Positions 26,451-35,820 are shown, counted from the stretch's first letter. The stretch is 64,000 nucleotides of DNA from Mycobacterium sp. IS-3022 (GCF_001500065.1 NZ_LQIN01000003.1:1-64000), one strand, 5' to 3'. Translations and numbers: made by a program. Notes: a model not told the origin generated them from the sequence alone.

Positions 26451-27397
26451 CACTCACTCCGGAACTGCCCGGCACCGCGGTCCGCACCGGGCAGTGGCTG
26501 GCCGACCGTAGCTGGAACCGGCCGGCGTGGACCATCGCCGAACTCGAAGCCGCCAAGAAGGGCCGCACCATCTCGGTGGTGTTGCCGGCGTTGAACGAGG
26601 AAGAGACCGTCGGCAGCGTCGTCGAAAGCATCGCGCCGCTGACGGGTGGGCTGGTCGACGAGCTGATCGTGCTCGATTCGGGCTCGACCGACGACACCGA
26701 GATCCGTGCGCTGGCCGCCGGGGCGCGAGTGGTCAGCCGGGAACTCGCGCTGCCCGAGTTGGCCCCGCAGCCCGGAAAGGGGGAGGTGCTGTGGCGTTCA
26801 CTGGCCGCGACCACCGGCGACATCGTGGTGTTCGTCGACTCCGACCTGATCGACCCCGACCCGATGTTCGTGCCCAAGCTGGTCGGCCCCCTGCTCACCG
26901 CCGACGGGGTGCACCTGGTCAAGGGCTTCTACCGCAGGCCGCTGAAGGTCAGCGGCAGCCAGGACGCCAACGGTGGCGGGCGCGTCACGGAGTTGGTGGC
27001 CCGGCCGCTGCTCGCCTCGCTGCGGCCCGAGCTCAGCTGCGTCCTGCAACCGCTGGGCGGTGAGTACGCCGGCACCCGTGAGCTGTTGACGTCCGTACCG
27101 TTCGCGCCCGGCTACGGCGTGGAGATCGGCCTGCTCATCGACGCCTACGACCGTCTCGGGCTGGATGGAATCGCGCAGGTCAACCTCGGCGTGCGGACGC
27201 ACCGCAACCGGCCGCTGACCGAGCTGGCCACCATGAGCAGACAGGTCATCGCGACGCTGCTGTCGCGCTGCGGCGTGCCCGACTCCGGTGTTGGGCTGAC
27301 GCAGTTCTTCGCCGACGGCGACGACTACACGCCGCGGACCTCCCCGGTGTCGCTCGCCGACCGCCCGCCGATGGCGACGCTGCGCCCGCGCGGGTAG
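26447..27397 (+). CDS. gpgS: Glucosyl-3-phosphoglycerate synthase
   Basis: GT-A glycosyltransferase (GT81) joining UDP-glucose to 3-phosphoglycerate, the first step of methylglucose lipopolysaccharide synthesis. Motifs: VVLPALNEEETVG (nucleotide-sugar binding), VFVDSDLIDPDP with the metal-binding DSD, and GYGVEIGLLIDAYD. The 316-residue length is near the family norm. ATG 26447 overlaps the folP2 stop, so the two are translationally coupled. Confidence 0.95.
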   Translation: MTLTPELPGTAVRTGQWLADRSWNRPAWTIAELEAAKKGRTISVVLPALNEEETVGSVVESIAPLTGGLVDELIVLDSGSTDDTEIRALAAGARVVSRELALPELAPQPGKGEVLWRSLAATTGDIVVFVDSDLIDPDPMFVPKLVGPLLTADGVHLVKGFYRRPLKVSGSQDANGGGRVTELVARPLLASLRPELSCVLQPLGGEYAGTRELLTSVPFAPGYGVEIGLLIDAYDRLGLDGIAQVNLGVRTHRNRPLTELATMSRQVIATLLSRCGVPDSGVGLTQFFADGDDYTPRTSPVSLADRPPMATLRPRG

Positions 27398-27437
27398 TCG
27401 GCCGCTTTTGTCGCACGCCTGAGGCAGTATCGACAGC

Positions 27438-27797
27438 GTGACGCTGGTTCTGCTGTATCTGGTCGTGCTGGTCCTCATCGCTGTGGTGTTGTTTGCCGTG
27501 GGCAGCGTGCTGTTCGGCCGCGGTGAACCGCTGCCGCCCCTGCCGCGCGACACCACCGCCACGGTGCTGCCCGCCTCGGGTGTGACGGGTGCCGACGTCG
27601 ACGCGGTCAAGTTCACCCAGACGCTGCGCGGCTACAAGACCAGCGAGGTGGACTGGGTGCTCGACCGGTTGGGTCAGGAGCTCGACCAGCTTCGCGGCCA
27701 GCTCGCCACGCTGCGGGCGACCCACGGCATCGATGACGACGAGCCCGTCGAGGGGGGCGCGCACGCACTGCCGTCGGAGGAAGGGACGGAATCGTGA
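27438..27797 (+). CDS. DivIVA-domain small membrane protein
   Basis: The 119-residue protein begins with a single membrane helix (VLLYLVVLVLIAVVLFAVGS) and then a short DivIVA-like stretch: FTQTLRGYKTSEVDWVLDRL, followed by a coiled coil (GQELDQLRGQLATLR). This matches M. tuberculosis Rv1209. GTG 27438 starts directly in front of the helix. The stop overlaps tagA (GTGA). Likely a membrane-tethered scaffold at poles or septum; the exact role is unknown. Confidence 0.8.
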   Translation: MTLVLLYLVVLVLIAVVLFAVGSVLFGRGEPLPPLPRDTTATVLPASGVTGADVDAVKFTQTLRGYKTSEVDWVLDRLGQELDQLRGQLATLRATHGIDDDEPVEGGAHALPSEEGTES

Positions 27798-28459
27798 CCG
27801 CCACGACGGAGCTGGTCGCCGCACCCGACGGTCGCACCCGGTGCGCCTGGATCGACGAATCACGGCTCGCGTTAGCCGATTTCGTGCTCTATCGCGACTA
27901 CCACGACACCGAGTGGGGGCGACCGCTGCGCGACTCGGCCGCCCTGTTCGAACGGGTCAGCCTCGAAGCGTTCCAGAGCGGGCTGTCGTGGCTGGTGATC
28001 CTGCGCAAGCGGGAGAACTTTCGGCGCGCCTTTCACGGCTTCGACGTCGAGCGCATCGCCCGCTACACCGACCGCGACATCGCGCGGTTGATGGCCGACG
28101 CCGGGATCGTGCGCAACCGCGCAAAGATCGAGGCCACCATCGCGAACGCGCGGGCCGCAGCCGCCCTCGCCGATGCCGGGGTCGACCTCGCCGGGTTGTT
28201 GTGGTCGTTCGCGCCGCCGCCCCGGGCGCGCCCCGCCGGCTTCGCCGACGTTCCGGCGGTCACCCCGGAGTCGACAGCGATGGCCAAGGAACTGAAGCGT
28301 CGCGGCTTCCGCTTCGTCGGGCCGACGACCGCCTACGCCTTGATGCAGGCCACCGGAATGGTCGACGACCACACTGCGGACTGCTGGGTGCCGGCGACGT
28401 CACCGCCGTCTCCGAACACGGCCATAGCCGGGTCTTTGCACACCGAACACCGCCGATAG
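27794..28459 (+). CDS. tagA: DNA-3-methyladenine glycosylase I
   Basis: The 221-residue TagI-type glycosylase removes 3-methyladenine from alkylated DNA. Zinc-finger ligands are visible: Cys in RCAW, His in DYHDTEWG, and the C-terminal His/Cys pair in DDHTADCW. The conserved FERVSLEAFQSGLSWLVILRKR segment is also present. GTG 27794 overlaps the upstream stop, placing it in the folP2-gpgS-DivIVA operon. Confidence 0.94.
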   Translation: MTATTELVAAPDGRTRCAWIDESRLALADFVLYRDYHDTEWGRPLRDSAALFERVSLEAFQSGLSWLVILRKRENFRRAFHGFDVERIARYTDRDIARLMADAGIVRNRAKIEATIANARAAAALADAGVDLAGLLWSFAPPPRARPAGFADVPAVTPESTAMAKELKRRGFRFVGPTTAYALMQATGMVDDHTADCWVPATSPPSPNTAIAGSLHTEHRR

Positions 28460-28534
28460 GGAACAATAGGGGCGTTCAGTAGCAGTTCAGTGCCGGGAGC
28501 TGTCAAACGGGTGGGCAGACTCGGCCCCGACCGA

Positions 28535-28548
28535 GCCCGCAAGCGGGC
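28535..28548. repeat. GC-rich hairpin before the DUF3117 gene
   Basis: GCCCGC and GCGGGC flank a 2-nt AA loop, extended imperfectly by GAG/CTC-type pairs. It lies in the 113-bp stretch between tagA and the DUF3117 gene, just upstream of the GGAGGGAG ribosome site. It may be a tagA terminator or a leader structure. Confidence 0.4.
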
Positions 28549-28572
28549 CGGCTCATGTGGAGGGAGCACTCG

Positions 28573-28740
28573 ATGGCGGCGATGAAGCCCCGGACCGGCG
28601 ACGGTCCACTGGAAGCAACCAAGGAGGGGCGCGGCATCGTGATGCGGGTACCACTGGAAGGCGGCGGGCGACTGGTTGTCGAGCTCACTCCCGACGAAGC
28701 CGCCGCGCTGGGGGACGAGCTGAAGAACGTCACAAGCTAG
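28573..28740 (+). CDS. DUF3117 family protein (Rv1211-like)
   Basis: The 55-residue protein has the DUF3117 core: KPRTGDGPLEATKEGRGIVM, then VPLEGGGRLVVELTPDEAAAL. ATG 28573 follows GGAGGGAG at 7 bp. It is conserved across actinobacteria with no assigned function. The end overlaps the convergent glgM stop by 11 bp. Confidence 0.88.
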   Translation: MAAMKPRTGDGPLEATKEGRGIVMRVPLEGGGRLVVELTPDEAAALGDELKNVTS

Positions 28741-29911
28741 TGAGTTCGCTGTCGGCCACCTTGCGGTAGATCTCCAGCGTCTGCTCGGCGATGTGCGCCC
28801 AGGAGAACTCGTCGATGCAACGCTGCCGCCCGGCCCGGCCGTACTGCCGCGCCTTCTGCGGGTCGGCCACCAGCTCGTTGACGGTCGCGGCCAACCGGCT
28901 CTCATAGCCCGTCGGGTCCTGCGGGTCATAGTGCACCAGCCGCCCGGTGGTCCCGTCGGCCACCACCTCCGGAATGCCTCCGACATCGGAGGCCACCACC
29001 GCGGTCGCGCACGCCATCGCCTCCAGGTTCACGATGCCCAACGGCTCATAGACCGAAGGACATATGAAAACCGTTGCTGCGGTTAATATTTCGCGAATCT
29101 TGACGATCGGAAGCATCTCGCGCACCCAGTACACCCCGGCGCGGGCCCGCGAGAGCTGCGCAACCGCCGCGGTCACCTCGGCGGCGATCTCGGGGGTGTC
29201 GGGCGCTCCCGCGCACAACACCAGCTGGATGTCGGGCGCGAAATCGTGTGCCGCAGCGATCAGATGCGCGACGCCCTTCTGCCGGGTGATCCGCCCGACG
29301 AATGCCGCGATCGGGCGCGTGGGGTCGACCCCGAGTTCGGCCAGCACCGACTCGCCCGGTTCCGGCTTCGCGGGATACCAGACCTCGGTGTCGATTCCGT
29401 TACGCACCACATGGACCCGGTTCGGATCCAGTGCGGGATAGGTGCGCAACACGTCGTCGCGCATGCCGGAGCTGACCGCGATCACCGCGTCGGCGGCCTC
29501 CACCGCCGTCTTCTCCACCCACGACGACACCCGATAGCCGCCGCCCAGCTGTTCGGCCTTCCACGGCCGCATCGGCTCCAGCGAATGGGCGGTCAGCACG
29601 TGCGGGATGCCGTAGAGCAAGCCGGCGAGATGACCGGCCAGCCCGGTGTACCAGGTGTGTGAATGCACGACATGCGCCCGGGCCGCGGCGTTGACCATGT
29701 TCAGGTCCGCCGAAAGCATGGTCAGCGCGGCGTTGGCGCCCAGCAGAGCCGGGTCGGGTTGCGCAACAATCGCGTCGGGCCGCGGTGCGCCCATGCAGTG
29801 CACGTCCACCTCGCACAGGTGGCGCAGCTGAGCGACCAACTCGGTGACGTGCACCCCCGCACCGCCGTAAACCTCGGGTGGATACTCCCGGGTCATCATC
29901 GCCACCCGCAT
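28730..29911 (-). CDS. glgM: Alpha-maltose-1-phosphate synthase (glycogen synthase family, GlgM)
   Basis: GT4 glycosyltransferase using ADP-glucose and glucose-1-phosphate to make maltose-1-phosphate for the GlgE pathway; older annotations call it GlgA. It has 393 residues: REYPPEVYGGAGVHV at the start, VGRITRQKGV in the middle, and the sugar-nucleotide EX7E region (CPSVYEPLGIVNLEAMACATAVV). ATG 29911 is preceded by TATCGT (29920-29925, minus strand) 8 bp away. Near 29066-29097 rare ATA/TTA codons cluster. Divergent from glgC, which supplies its ADP-glucose. Confidence 0.93.
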   Translation of the reverse strand: MRVAMMTREYPPEVYGGAGVHVTELVAQLRHLCEVDVHCMGAPRPDAIVAQPDPALLGANAALTMLSADLNMVNAAARAHVVHSHTWYTGLAGHLAGLLYGIPHVLTAHSLEPMRPWKAEQLGGGYRVSSWVEKTAVEAADAVIAVSSGMRDDVLRTYPALDPNRVHVVRNGIDTEVWYPAKPEPGESVLAELGVDPTRPIAAFVGRITRQKGVAHLIAAAHDFAPDIQLVLCAGAPDTPEIAAEVTAAVAQLSRARAGVYWVREMLPIVKIREILTAATVFICPSVYEPLGIVNLEAMACATAVVASDVGGIPEVVADGTTGRLVHYDPQDPTGYESRLAATVNELVADPQKARQYGRAGRQRCIDEFSWAHIAEQTLEIYRKVADSELTSL

Positions 29912-29919
29912 GGGTGTAG

Positions 29920-30021
29920 ACGATAGTTACGGCGGCGGGCCACCGCAGGCTTGTGTCGAGCCCGCGAGTGACTGACTCAGCGCACCAATGCCTGGCCCCG
30001 GACAGACCCGGCCGATAGGTT
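29920..30021. promoter_or_regulatory. Divergent glgM/glgC promoter region
   Basis: Minus-strand TATCGT (29920-29925) lies 8 bp before glgM ATG 29911. Plus-strand TAGGTT (30016-30021) lies 6 bp before glgC ATG 30028. Both suggest leaderless mRNAs. The ~90 bp between the boxes show no clear repeat. Confidence 0.45.
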
Positions 30022-30027
30022 TGAGGG

Positions 30028-31242
30028 ATGAGGGAATTGCCACACGTGCTGGGCATCGTCCTGGCCGGCGGTGAGGGCAAGCGGCTCTACCCGTTGACCG
30101 CGGATCGGGCCAAGCCCGCTGTTCCCTTCGGCGGCGCCTACCGGCTCATCGATTTCGTGCTGTCGAATCTGGTCAACGCGCGATATCTGCGCATCTGCGT
30201 GCTGACGCAATACAAGTCGCATTCGCTCGACCGGCACATCTCGCAGAATTGGCGGCTTTCGGGCCTCGCCGGCGAATACATCACGCCCGTGCCCGCTCAG
30301 CAGCGGCTCGGCCCGCGGTGGTACACCGGCTCCGCCGATGCGATCTATCAGTCGCTCAACCTCATCTACGACGAGGACCCGGACTACATCGTGGTGTTCG
30401 GCGCCGACCACGTCTACCGCATGGACCCCGAGCAGATGGTCCAGTTCCACATCGAGAGCGGTGCGGGTGCGACGGTCGCGGGCATCCGGGTGCCTCGCGC
30501 GGAGGCCACCGCGTTCGGCTGCATCGACTCCGACGAGTCCGGGCGGATCCGCGGGTTCATCGAGAAGCCCGCCGACCCGCCGGGCACGCCCGACGATCCC
30601 GAGCAGACGTTCGTGTCGATGGGCAACTACATCTTCACCACCAAGGTGCTCATCGACGCGATCCGCGCCGACGCCGACGACGACCACTCGGACCACGACA
30701 TGGGCGGCGACATCATCCCGCGACTGGTCGCCGATGGGATGGCGGCGGTGTACGACTTCAGCAACAACGAGGTGCCCGGCGCGACGGAACGCGATCACGG
30801 CTACTGGCGCGACGTCGGAACCCTTGACGCGTTCTACGACGCACACATGGACCTGGTGTCGGTGCACCCGGTGTTCAACCTCTACAACAAGCGCTGGCCC
30901 ATCCGTGGCGAGTCGGAGATGCTCGCGCCGGCGAAGTTCGTCAACGGCGGCTCCGCGCAGGAGTCGGTGGTGGGCGCGGGCAGCATCGTTTCGGCGGCGT
31001 CCGTGCGTAATTCGGTGTTGTCGTCAAACGTCGTCGTCGATGACGGAGCGATCGTCGAAGGCAGCGTGATCATGCCCGGCGCCCGGATCGGCCGTGGCGC
31101 GGTGGTGCGCCACGCGATCCTCGACAAGAACGTCGTCGTCGGCCCGGGCGAAATGGTCGGGGTGGATCTGGACAAGGATCGCGAACGGTTCGCGATCAGC
31201 GCCGGGGGAGTGGTCGCGGTCGGCAAGGGCGTCTGGATCTAA
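30028..31242 (+). CDS. glgC: Glucose-1-phosphate adenylyltransferase
   Basis: Makes ADP-glucose from ATP and glucose-1-phosphate for glycogen, capsular glucan and maltose-1-phosphate. The 404 residues have the pyrophosphorylase loop [14 protein letters not shown] (residues 11-24), the active site [10 protein letters not shown], the sugar-site region [12 protein letters not shown], and a C-terminal left-handed beta-helix ([14 protein letters not shown]...). It lies opposite glgM, its consumer. Confidence 0.96.
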   Translation: MRELPHVLGIVLAGGEGKRLYPLTADRAKPAVPFGGAYRLIDFVLSNLVNARYLRICVLTQYKSHSLDRHISQNWRLSGLAGEYITPVPAQQRLGPRWYTGSADAIYQSLNLIYDEDPDYIVVFGADHVYRMDPEQMVQFHIESGAGATVAGIRVPRAEATAFGCIDSDESGRIRGFIEKPADPPGTPDDPEQTFVSMGNYIFTTKVLIDAIRADADDDHSDHDMGGDIIPRLVADGMAAVYDFSNNEVPGATERDHGYWRDVGTLDAFYDAHMDLVSVHPVFNLYNKRWPIRGESEMLAPAKFVNGGSAQESVVGAGSIVSAASVRNSVLSSNVVVDDGAIVEGSVIMPGARIGRGAVVRHAILDKNVVVGPGEMVGVDLDKDRERFAISAGGVVAVGKGVWI

Positions 31243-31850
31243 TCCCCTGGCCGCGCTGTGGGCCCAAGCGCGGCGCGACGGGCGCGGCGTCGCCGGCGCA
31301 CCAGTCGGACCGCCGCCCACACCAGCAGCGCCACGGCCACCAGCACCAGCACCGGCAGCACGATCGCCAGAAAGACCAGGCCGACGCTCACGCCGTCCTC
31401 GACGGTGCTGAGCACCGGCGCCGCGACACCCGCGGTGGCGACGTTGGCGGCGGGTCGCACCGCGGATTTCGTCAGCGACACGGCCAGGGCCACGACCACC
31501 CCGATGGCCACCGGTATCCACTGCCCGGACTGCGCGAACGCGCCGGGATCGGCGACCGCAGAGGTCTGTGCGGCGGTGCCGGATCCGAATACGATGCCGC
31601 CGGCCGTCGGTCGCACGAAGGTCTGGATGGCGTCGTTGACGCTGTCGAGGGCGGGGATCTTGTCGGCGACGATCTCGATCGCCAGCAACACCGCGACGAT
31701 CGTCATCACCCAGCCGTTCTCGAGCCAGGCCCAGCCACCCGGCAGCGTGACCAGGTCGGTGAACCGCGACAGCAGGCCGAGCGCCAGCAGCGGGATGTAG
31801 GCGTTGAGTCCCGCGGCGGTGGCCAGTCCCAGGCCGGTCAGCAGTTCCAC
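31239..31850 (-). CDS. DUF4126 integral membrane protein
   Basis: The 203-residue protein has about five or six hydrophobic helices. The DUF4126 pattern is visible: [23 protein letters not shown] at the start and [25 protein letters not shown] in the middle. A basic C-terminus (VRRRRRARR) should face the cytoplasm. GTG 31850 is chosen because a CATAAT-type -10 lies 6 bp upstream and the sequence before it is not conserved-looking. It ends convergent with glgC, 4 bp of overlap. Function unknown. Confidence 0.75.
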   Translation of the reverse strand: MELLTGLGLATAAGLNAYIPLLALGLLSRFTDLVTLPGGWAWLENGWVMTIVAVLLAIEIVADKIPALDSVNDAIQTFVRPTAGGIVFGSGTAAQTSAVADPGAFAQSGQWIPVAIGVVVALAVSLTKSAVRPAANVATAGVAAPVLSTVEDGVSVGLVFLAIVLPVLVLVAVALLVWAAVRLVRRRRRARRAALGPTARPGD

Positions 31851-31901
31851 AGCGGCATTATGAGCCGGTGCTTCCGCTTGCGCCGGGCGGACCACGAAAC
31901 T

Positions 31902-32576
31902 TCACCAGACGTAGGGCAGCAATCGGTAGCGCACCTTTTGCGTGTACTCGCGGTAGCCGGCCAGGTCGCGTGTGAGTAGAGCCTCCTCGTCGCCGATTCG
32001 AAGAACGAGGATCGCGAGGCCGACGGGCACGAACACCAAACCCCACCAGGAGCCCAGAGCGAGCGGCACGCCGGTCATCAGGACCACATTGCCGAAGTAC
32101 ATCGGGTGCCGGACGAACCCATACCAACCGGTGGACGACAGCTGTTGACCCGACTCGACGGTGACATTGGCTGCGGCGTAACCATTTTGGATGGTCACCA
32201 GCATCGCGATGGTGAGTCCGCCTGCGACGAGGACAAGTCCAACCACCGAAACGACGGCGGGCACCGACGACCAACCGAAGCGGAAGTCCAGCGCGCTCAC
32301 CGCGATCATGGCGGCCATCGAGATGAAGGCGATGGCGATGATGAGTTTCTGCAGCGGTCGTGTCTCAGCTTGCGGGCCCGCTTGCATGCGTCGACGCAGC
32401 GCCGCCGGATTCCGTTTCGCCAGATAGCCGCTCGGTATCAGGGTGGCCGTGGCGAACACCGCAATGAACGCCCAACCGCGCCAGTAGTCGAACGTACCCG
32501 CGGGCCCGAACACCAGAAGGCCGAACACGACGAAGCCGGCAAGAGACGTAACTAATGCCTGGGCAGCGGTTTTCAT
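31902..32576 (-). CDS. Isoprenylcysteine-methyltransferase-like membrane protein, copy B
   Basis: The 224-residue protein has five or six membrane helices and the ICMT/PEMT signature: STGWYGFVRHPMYFGNVVL (SAM-binding RHPxY) and YREYTQKVRYRLLPYVW at the end. It closely resembles the upstream gene along its whole length and has the same length, so it arose by tandem duplication. ATG 32576 follows the upstream TGA by 2 bp (TGACGATG), so it is coupled. M. tuberculosis has one such gene (Rv1216c) at this exporter locus, from memory. Substrate unknown. Confidence 0.8.
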   Translation of the reverse strand: MKTAAQALVTSLAGFVVFGLLVFGPAGTFDYWRGWAFIAVFATATLIPSGYLAKRNPAALRRRMQAGPQAETRPLQKLIIAIAFISMAAMIAVSALDFRFGWSSVPAVVSVVGLVLVAGGLTIAMLVTIQNGYAAANVTVESGQQLSSTGWYGFVRHPMYFGNVVLMTGVPLALGSWWGLVFVPVGLAILVLRIGDEEALLTRDLAGYREYTQKVRYRLLPYVW

Positions 32577-32578
32577 CG

Positions 32579-33253
32579 TCACCACACCCCCGGCACCAGG
32601 CGGTAGTGCACTTTCTCGGTGTACTCGCTGTACCCGTCGAGTTCCTCTCGCAACGCCTTCTCCTCGTCGGTGATACGGGCCGCGAAGACGAGGATGCCCG
32701 GAATCACCATGAGCAAGCCCCAGTACGAGGCCAGGGCAAGTGGCATGCCCAACGTCATGATCAGCGCCCCGGCGTACATCGGGTGCCGCACAACGCCGTA
32801 CAGACCCGTGGACACGACCGGTTGCTCGTCCTCGACGGTGATCGTCGCTGCGGCATAGTTGTTCTGGATCACCACCAGCTCCGACAACCCCAGGCCGGCC
32901 AGTACCAGTATGTTGCCGATCACGACAACCGCCGTCGGCACCGTCGACCAACCGAAGCGGTAGTCAAGGGCACTGAGGACGCCGAGGGCGACAACCGACA
33001 CGATGATGCCGACCGTGATCAGCTTTTGCGCCGTTCGGGTCTCCGCCCAGGGCCCTGATGTCATGCGCCGCCGCAAGGCGTCGGGATACTTCACCGCCAG
33101 GTACACGGTCGGCACCATGGCGCCGACGAGGAAAACGGCGATGAAAACCCATGCCTGCCAATAGTCGAACGTGCCTGCGGGCAAGAACAGCACCGCACCC
33201 ATGAACAGGATTGCCCCGAGCGTCGACGCCAGTAGTTGAAGAGCGACCTTCAC
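32579..33253 (-). CDS. Isoprenylcysteine-methyltransferase-like membrane protein, copy A
   Basis: Also 224 residues, with the same topology and motifs: AGTFDYWQAWVFIAVFLVG, STGLYGVVRHPMYAGALIM, YSEYTEKVHYRLVPGVW. It lies just after the ABC permease gene (15-bp gap with a GGAGGA-type ribosome site), so it is the promoter-proximal copy. It probably modifies a small molecule or isoprenoid-like substrate handled by the exporter; this is inference from context. Confidence 0.8.
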   Translation of the reverse strand: MKVALQLLASTLGAILFMGAVLFLPAGTFDYWQAWVFIAVFLVGAMVPTVYLAVKYPDALRRRMTSGPWAETRTAQKLITVGIIVSVVALGVLSALDYRFGWSTVPTAVVVIGNILVLAGLGLSELVVIQNNYAAATITVEDEQPVVSTGLYGVVRHPMYAGALIMTLGMPLALASYWGLLMVIPGILVFAARITDEEKALREELDGYSEYTEKVHYRLVPGVW

Positions 33254-33268
33254 GGTTCCTCCTAGTCC

Positions 33269-34885
33269 TCAGACCACGTCGCGCCGGCGGTACAACGCGC
33301 CCGCGAGCAACGTCAATGCCCCTGCGACGACGACCATCACGGCCAGCGCGGTGACCGGGTAGTCCATCGGCGCGGTGGTGCGCCCGACCGGCGAGAGGTC
33401 GATCAGCCATTGCGGCAAGCGCAACAGCGCCCCCAGGTACAGCGAGGTGACGACGAAAGCCACCGCCAGCCAGCCGATCCAGGGTCGCCGCACCGCGACG
33501 GCGACCGCGGCGATCCCGGCCATCACCGCCATGGCGGGCACGAAGGCCAACCCGGCCAGGGTCAGCCGCAGCACGGTGGCCGGTTCACCGACCGTGATGC
33601 CCGCGCCCAGCCCGTTGCCGAGACCCGCGGCCAACATCAGCACGGTCGAGCCCAGCAGCGCCGAGCCGACCGCCGTCGACAGCCAGCGCCACCGCGACAC
33701 CGAGCCGGCCAACACCGCCTCGCCGAACCCCTTGTCCTCGTCTGCGTGCACCCGCAGCACCGCGCCGACGACGTATGCGCTCGCCGCCGCCGCGAGGAAC
33801 TGCGTCATGGTGGTGTGGACGCTGTCGGTGCCCTGCTGAGCGATGACCCGCTGGATCATCTCGTTGTTCTCCGCCGCGTCCAACAGCGATTTCGTCATCG
33901 ACCCGAATGCAAGTCCGCCCAGGAACAGTCCGATCGTCCAGCCGACGGTCTGGCCACGTTGCAGCGTCATGTGCAGGGCCAGCACGCCCGTGATCGGACG
34001 GGCGTCGGGGTGCTCGCCGGTGGACGGCAGGGTGCCGTCGTCGTACTGGCGTCGGCTCTCCAGCACGGCGGTCAGCGCCATCAGGGCCACGGTCAATGCG
34101 ACCAGCAGGGCGAACGGCCACCACCGCAGGTCGACGAAGGCGCGCATCTGCTGTGCCCACGCGACCGGCGAGAACCAACTCAGCACGCTGCCGGAGTTGT
34201 CGATGACGTCGCCGATGCCGCGCACCAGCGCAGCGACCGCCAGCGCCGCCATCGCCGCACCGGTCGCGGTGCGCGCCTGTCGCCACAGCTGCGCGGTGAC
34301 GGCGGCCACCGCGCCGAACACCATGGCCACCCCGGTGACACCGAGGCACATCGCCGCGGTGTCGACGAGGCCAAAGCCGGTGGCCGCCATCGCCAGAGTC
34401 ATCGTCACCGCCAGCACGGCGTTGACCGCACCGACGAGGATCAGCGCGGCCGCGGTGCGGGCATAGCGGCCGACGACCGACGACAACACCAACTCCGCTG
34501 CGCCGCTTTCCTCCTCGGCGCGGGTATGACGAATGACGGTGAGAATGGCGAGGATCGACGTCGCGATGATCAATGTCAGCATCAGCTCGTTGGCCATCAT
34601 CGCGCCGAGGTCGGTCTCGTTGCTGCCGAACATCGGCCCGCCCATCATGATCCCGGCGGGGGTCTTCATCAGGTCGACCCGGGCAAGGCGTTGCGCCTCT
34701 TCGGGGTAGGCCAGCTTTATCGCACCCGGCGCGTAAACCATCAGCGACGTCAGCATCGCTATCCAGACACCGAGCCGGACCCGGTCGCGGTGTAGTGCGA
34801 GTCGCAGCAGCTTGGCGGTTCCGGTCCACGCGCCGCTAGCCGTGCCGTGCCGCGTCGTGGCCGGTGCGTCGACCGTGGCGGTCAT
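33269..34885 (-). CDS. ABC-2 type exporter permease (Rv1217c-like)
   Basis: The 538-residue protein has about twelve hydrophobic helices in two similar halves, as in the polyketide-antibiotic/tetronasin ABC permeases. Each half begins with a polar segment followed by IGxFLGGLAFG or IAMLTSLMVYAPG. ATG 34885 overlaps the ATPase stop (ATGA). In M. tuberculosis the Rv1217c-Rv1218c pair is a reported drug efflux pump, so a role in multidrug or lipid export is plausible. Confidence 0.88.
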   Translation of the reverse strand: MTATVDAPATTRHGTASGAWTGTAKLLRLALHRDRVRLGVWIAMLTSLMVYAPGAIKLAYPEEAQRLARVDLMKTPAGIMMGGPMFGSNETDLGAMMANELMLTLIIATSILAILTVIRHTRAEEESGAAELVLSSVVGRYARTAAALILVGAVNAVLAVTMTLAMAATGFGLVDTAAMCLGVTGVAMVFGAVAAVTAQLWRQARTATGAAMAALAVAALVRGIGDVIDNSGSVLSWFSPVAWAQQMRAFVDLRWWPFALLVALTVALMALTAVLESRRQYDDGTLPSTGEHPDARPITGVLALHMTLQRGQTVGWTIGLFLGGLAFGSMTKSLLDAAENNEMIQRVIAQQGTDSVHTTMTQFLAAAASAYVVGAVLRVHADEDKGFGEAVLAGSVSRWRWLSTAVGSALLGSTVLMLAAGLGNGLGAGITVGEPATVLRLTLAGLAFVPAMAVMAGIAAVAVAVRRPWIGWLAVAFVVTSLYLGALLRLPQWLIDLSPVGRTTAPMDYPVTALAVMVVVAGALTLLAGALYRRRDVV

Positions 34886-35820
34886 CGGTCGACCCCCTGA
34901 TACTCGCGCAGGAACATGTCCTCCAGCGAAGCCGGCGTGACCGTTAGGTCGATGATCCCGAGATCGCTGACGAAGGCCATGGCGTGGTCGAGGTCGTTGC
35001 GGTCGACCGAGAAGACGTAATGGCCGTCCCTGACCGCGAAGTCGTGGACGAAGGGCGCGCCGCGCAGCCGCTGGCCGTCGTGGCGGGTGCGTAATGTCAC
35101 GGTCGTGCGCATCAGGTGGCGCAGCTCGTCGAGGGCGCCGGCGCGCACGGTGCGGCCGGCGCGGATGATAGTGACGCTGTCGCAGAGCTTCTCGACCTCG
35201 GCCAGGATGTGGCTGGACAGCAACACCGCGGCACCGCGGTCGGCGACTTCACCGACACACTGCTGGAATGCTCTCTCCATCAACGGGTCCAGGCCGGATG
35301 TCGGCTCGTCGAGGATGTAGAGTTCGGCGTTGGTCGAGAACGCGGCGACGATGGCGACCTTCTGCCGGTTGCCCTTGGAGTAGGTGCGCGCCTTCTTGTG
35401 CGGGTCGAGTTCGAAGCGCTCGATCAGCTGATCCCGGCGGGTCGTGTCGACACCGTTGCCGCGGAGGTGGACCAGGAAGTCGATCGCCTGCAGGCCGGTC
35501 AGGTTGGGCCACAACGTCACATCGCCGGGGACGTAGGCGATGCGGCGATGCAACTCCACCGCGTCGTGCCACGGATCGCCGCCGAGCAGTCGCACCGCGC
35601 CGCGGTCTGCCCGCAGCAGGCCGAGCAGCACGCGGATCGTGGTCGACTTGCCCGCGCCGTTCGGTCCGAGAAAGCCGGTGATCTGACCTGGCGCGACGGT
35701 CAGATCCAATCCGTCGAGCGCCTTGGTCCGACCGAACGATTTTGTCAGACCACGGATTTCGACTGCCGGACCGCCGCCGGCGTCAACCCGCTGCAGGGGC
35801 TTGGCTGGTTGAGCCGTCAT
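34882..35820 (-). CDS. ABC exporter ATP-binding protein (Rv1218c-like)
   Basis: The 312-residue ATPase has Walker A FLGPNGAGKSTT (about residues 50-61), the degenerate signature YSKGNRQKVAIVAAF typical of antibiotic-exporter ATPases, Walker B LYILDEPTSGLDP and the H-loop SSHILAEVEKL. ATG 35820 lies inside the C-terminal codons of the TetR gene (38-bp overlap), so regulator, ATPase and permease form one operon. Confidence 0.92.
   Translation of the reverse strand: MTAQPAKPLQRVDAGGGPAVEIRGLTKSFGRTKALDGLDLTVAPGQITGFLGPNGAGKSTTIRVLLGLLRADRGAVRLLGGDPWHDAVELHRRIAYVPGDVTLWPNLTGLQAIDFLVHLRGNGVDTTRRDQLIERFELDPHKKARTYSKGNRQKVAIVAAFSTNAELYILDEPTSGLDPLMERAFQQCVGEVADRGAAVLLSSHILAEVEKLCDSVTIIRAGRTVRAGALDELRHLMRTTVTLRTRHDGQRLRGAPFVHDFAVRDGHYVFSVDRNDLDHAMAFVSDLGIIDLTVTPASLEDMFLREYQGVDR

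Noticed and set aside
33410..34795. 461-codon plus ORF opposite the ABC permease
   Set aside because: His/Arg/Gln-rich shadow frame; permease frame has the expected hydrophobic helices.
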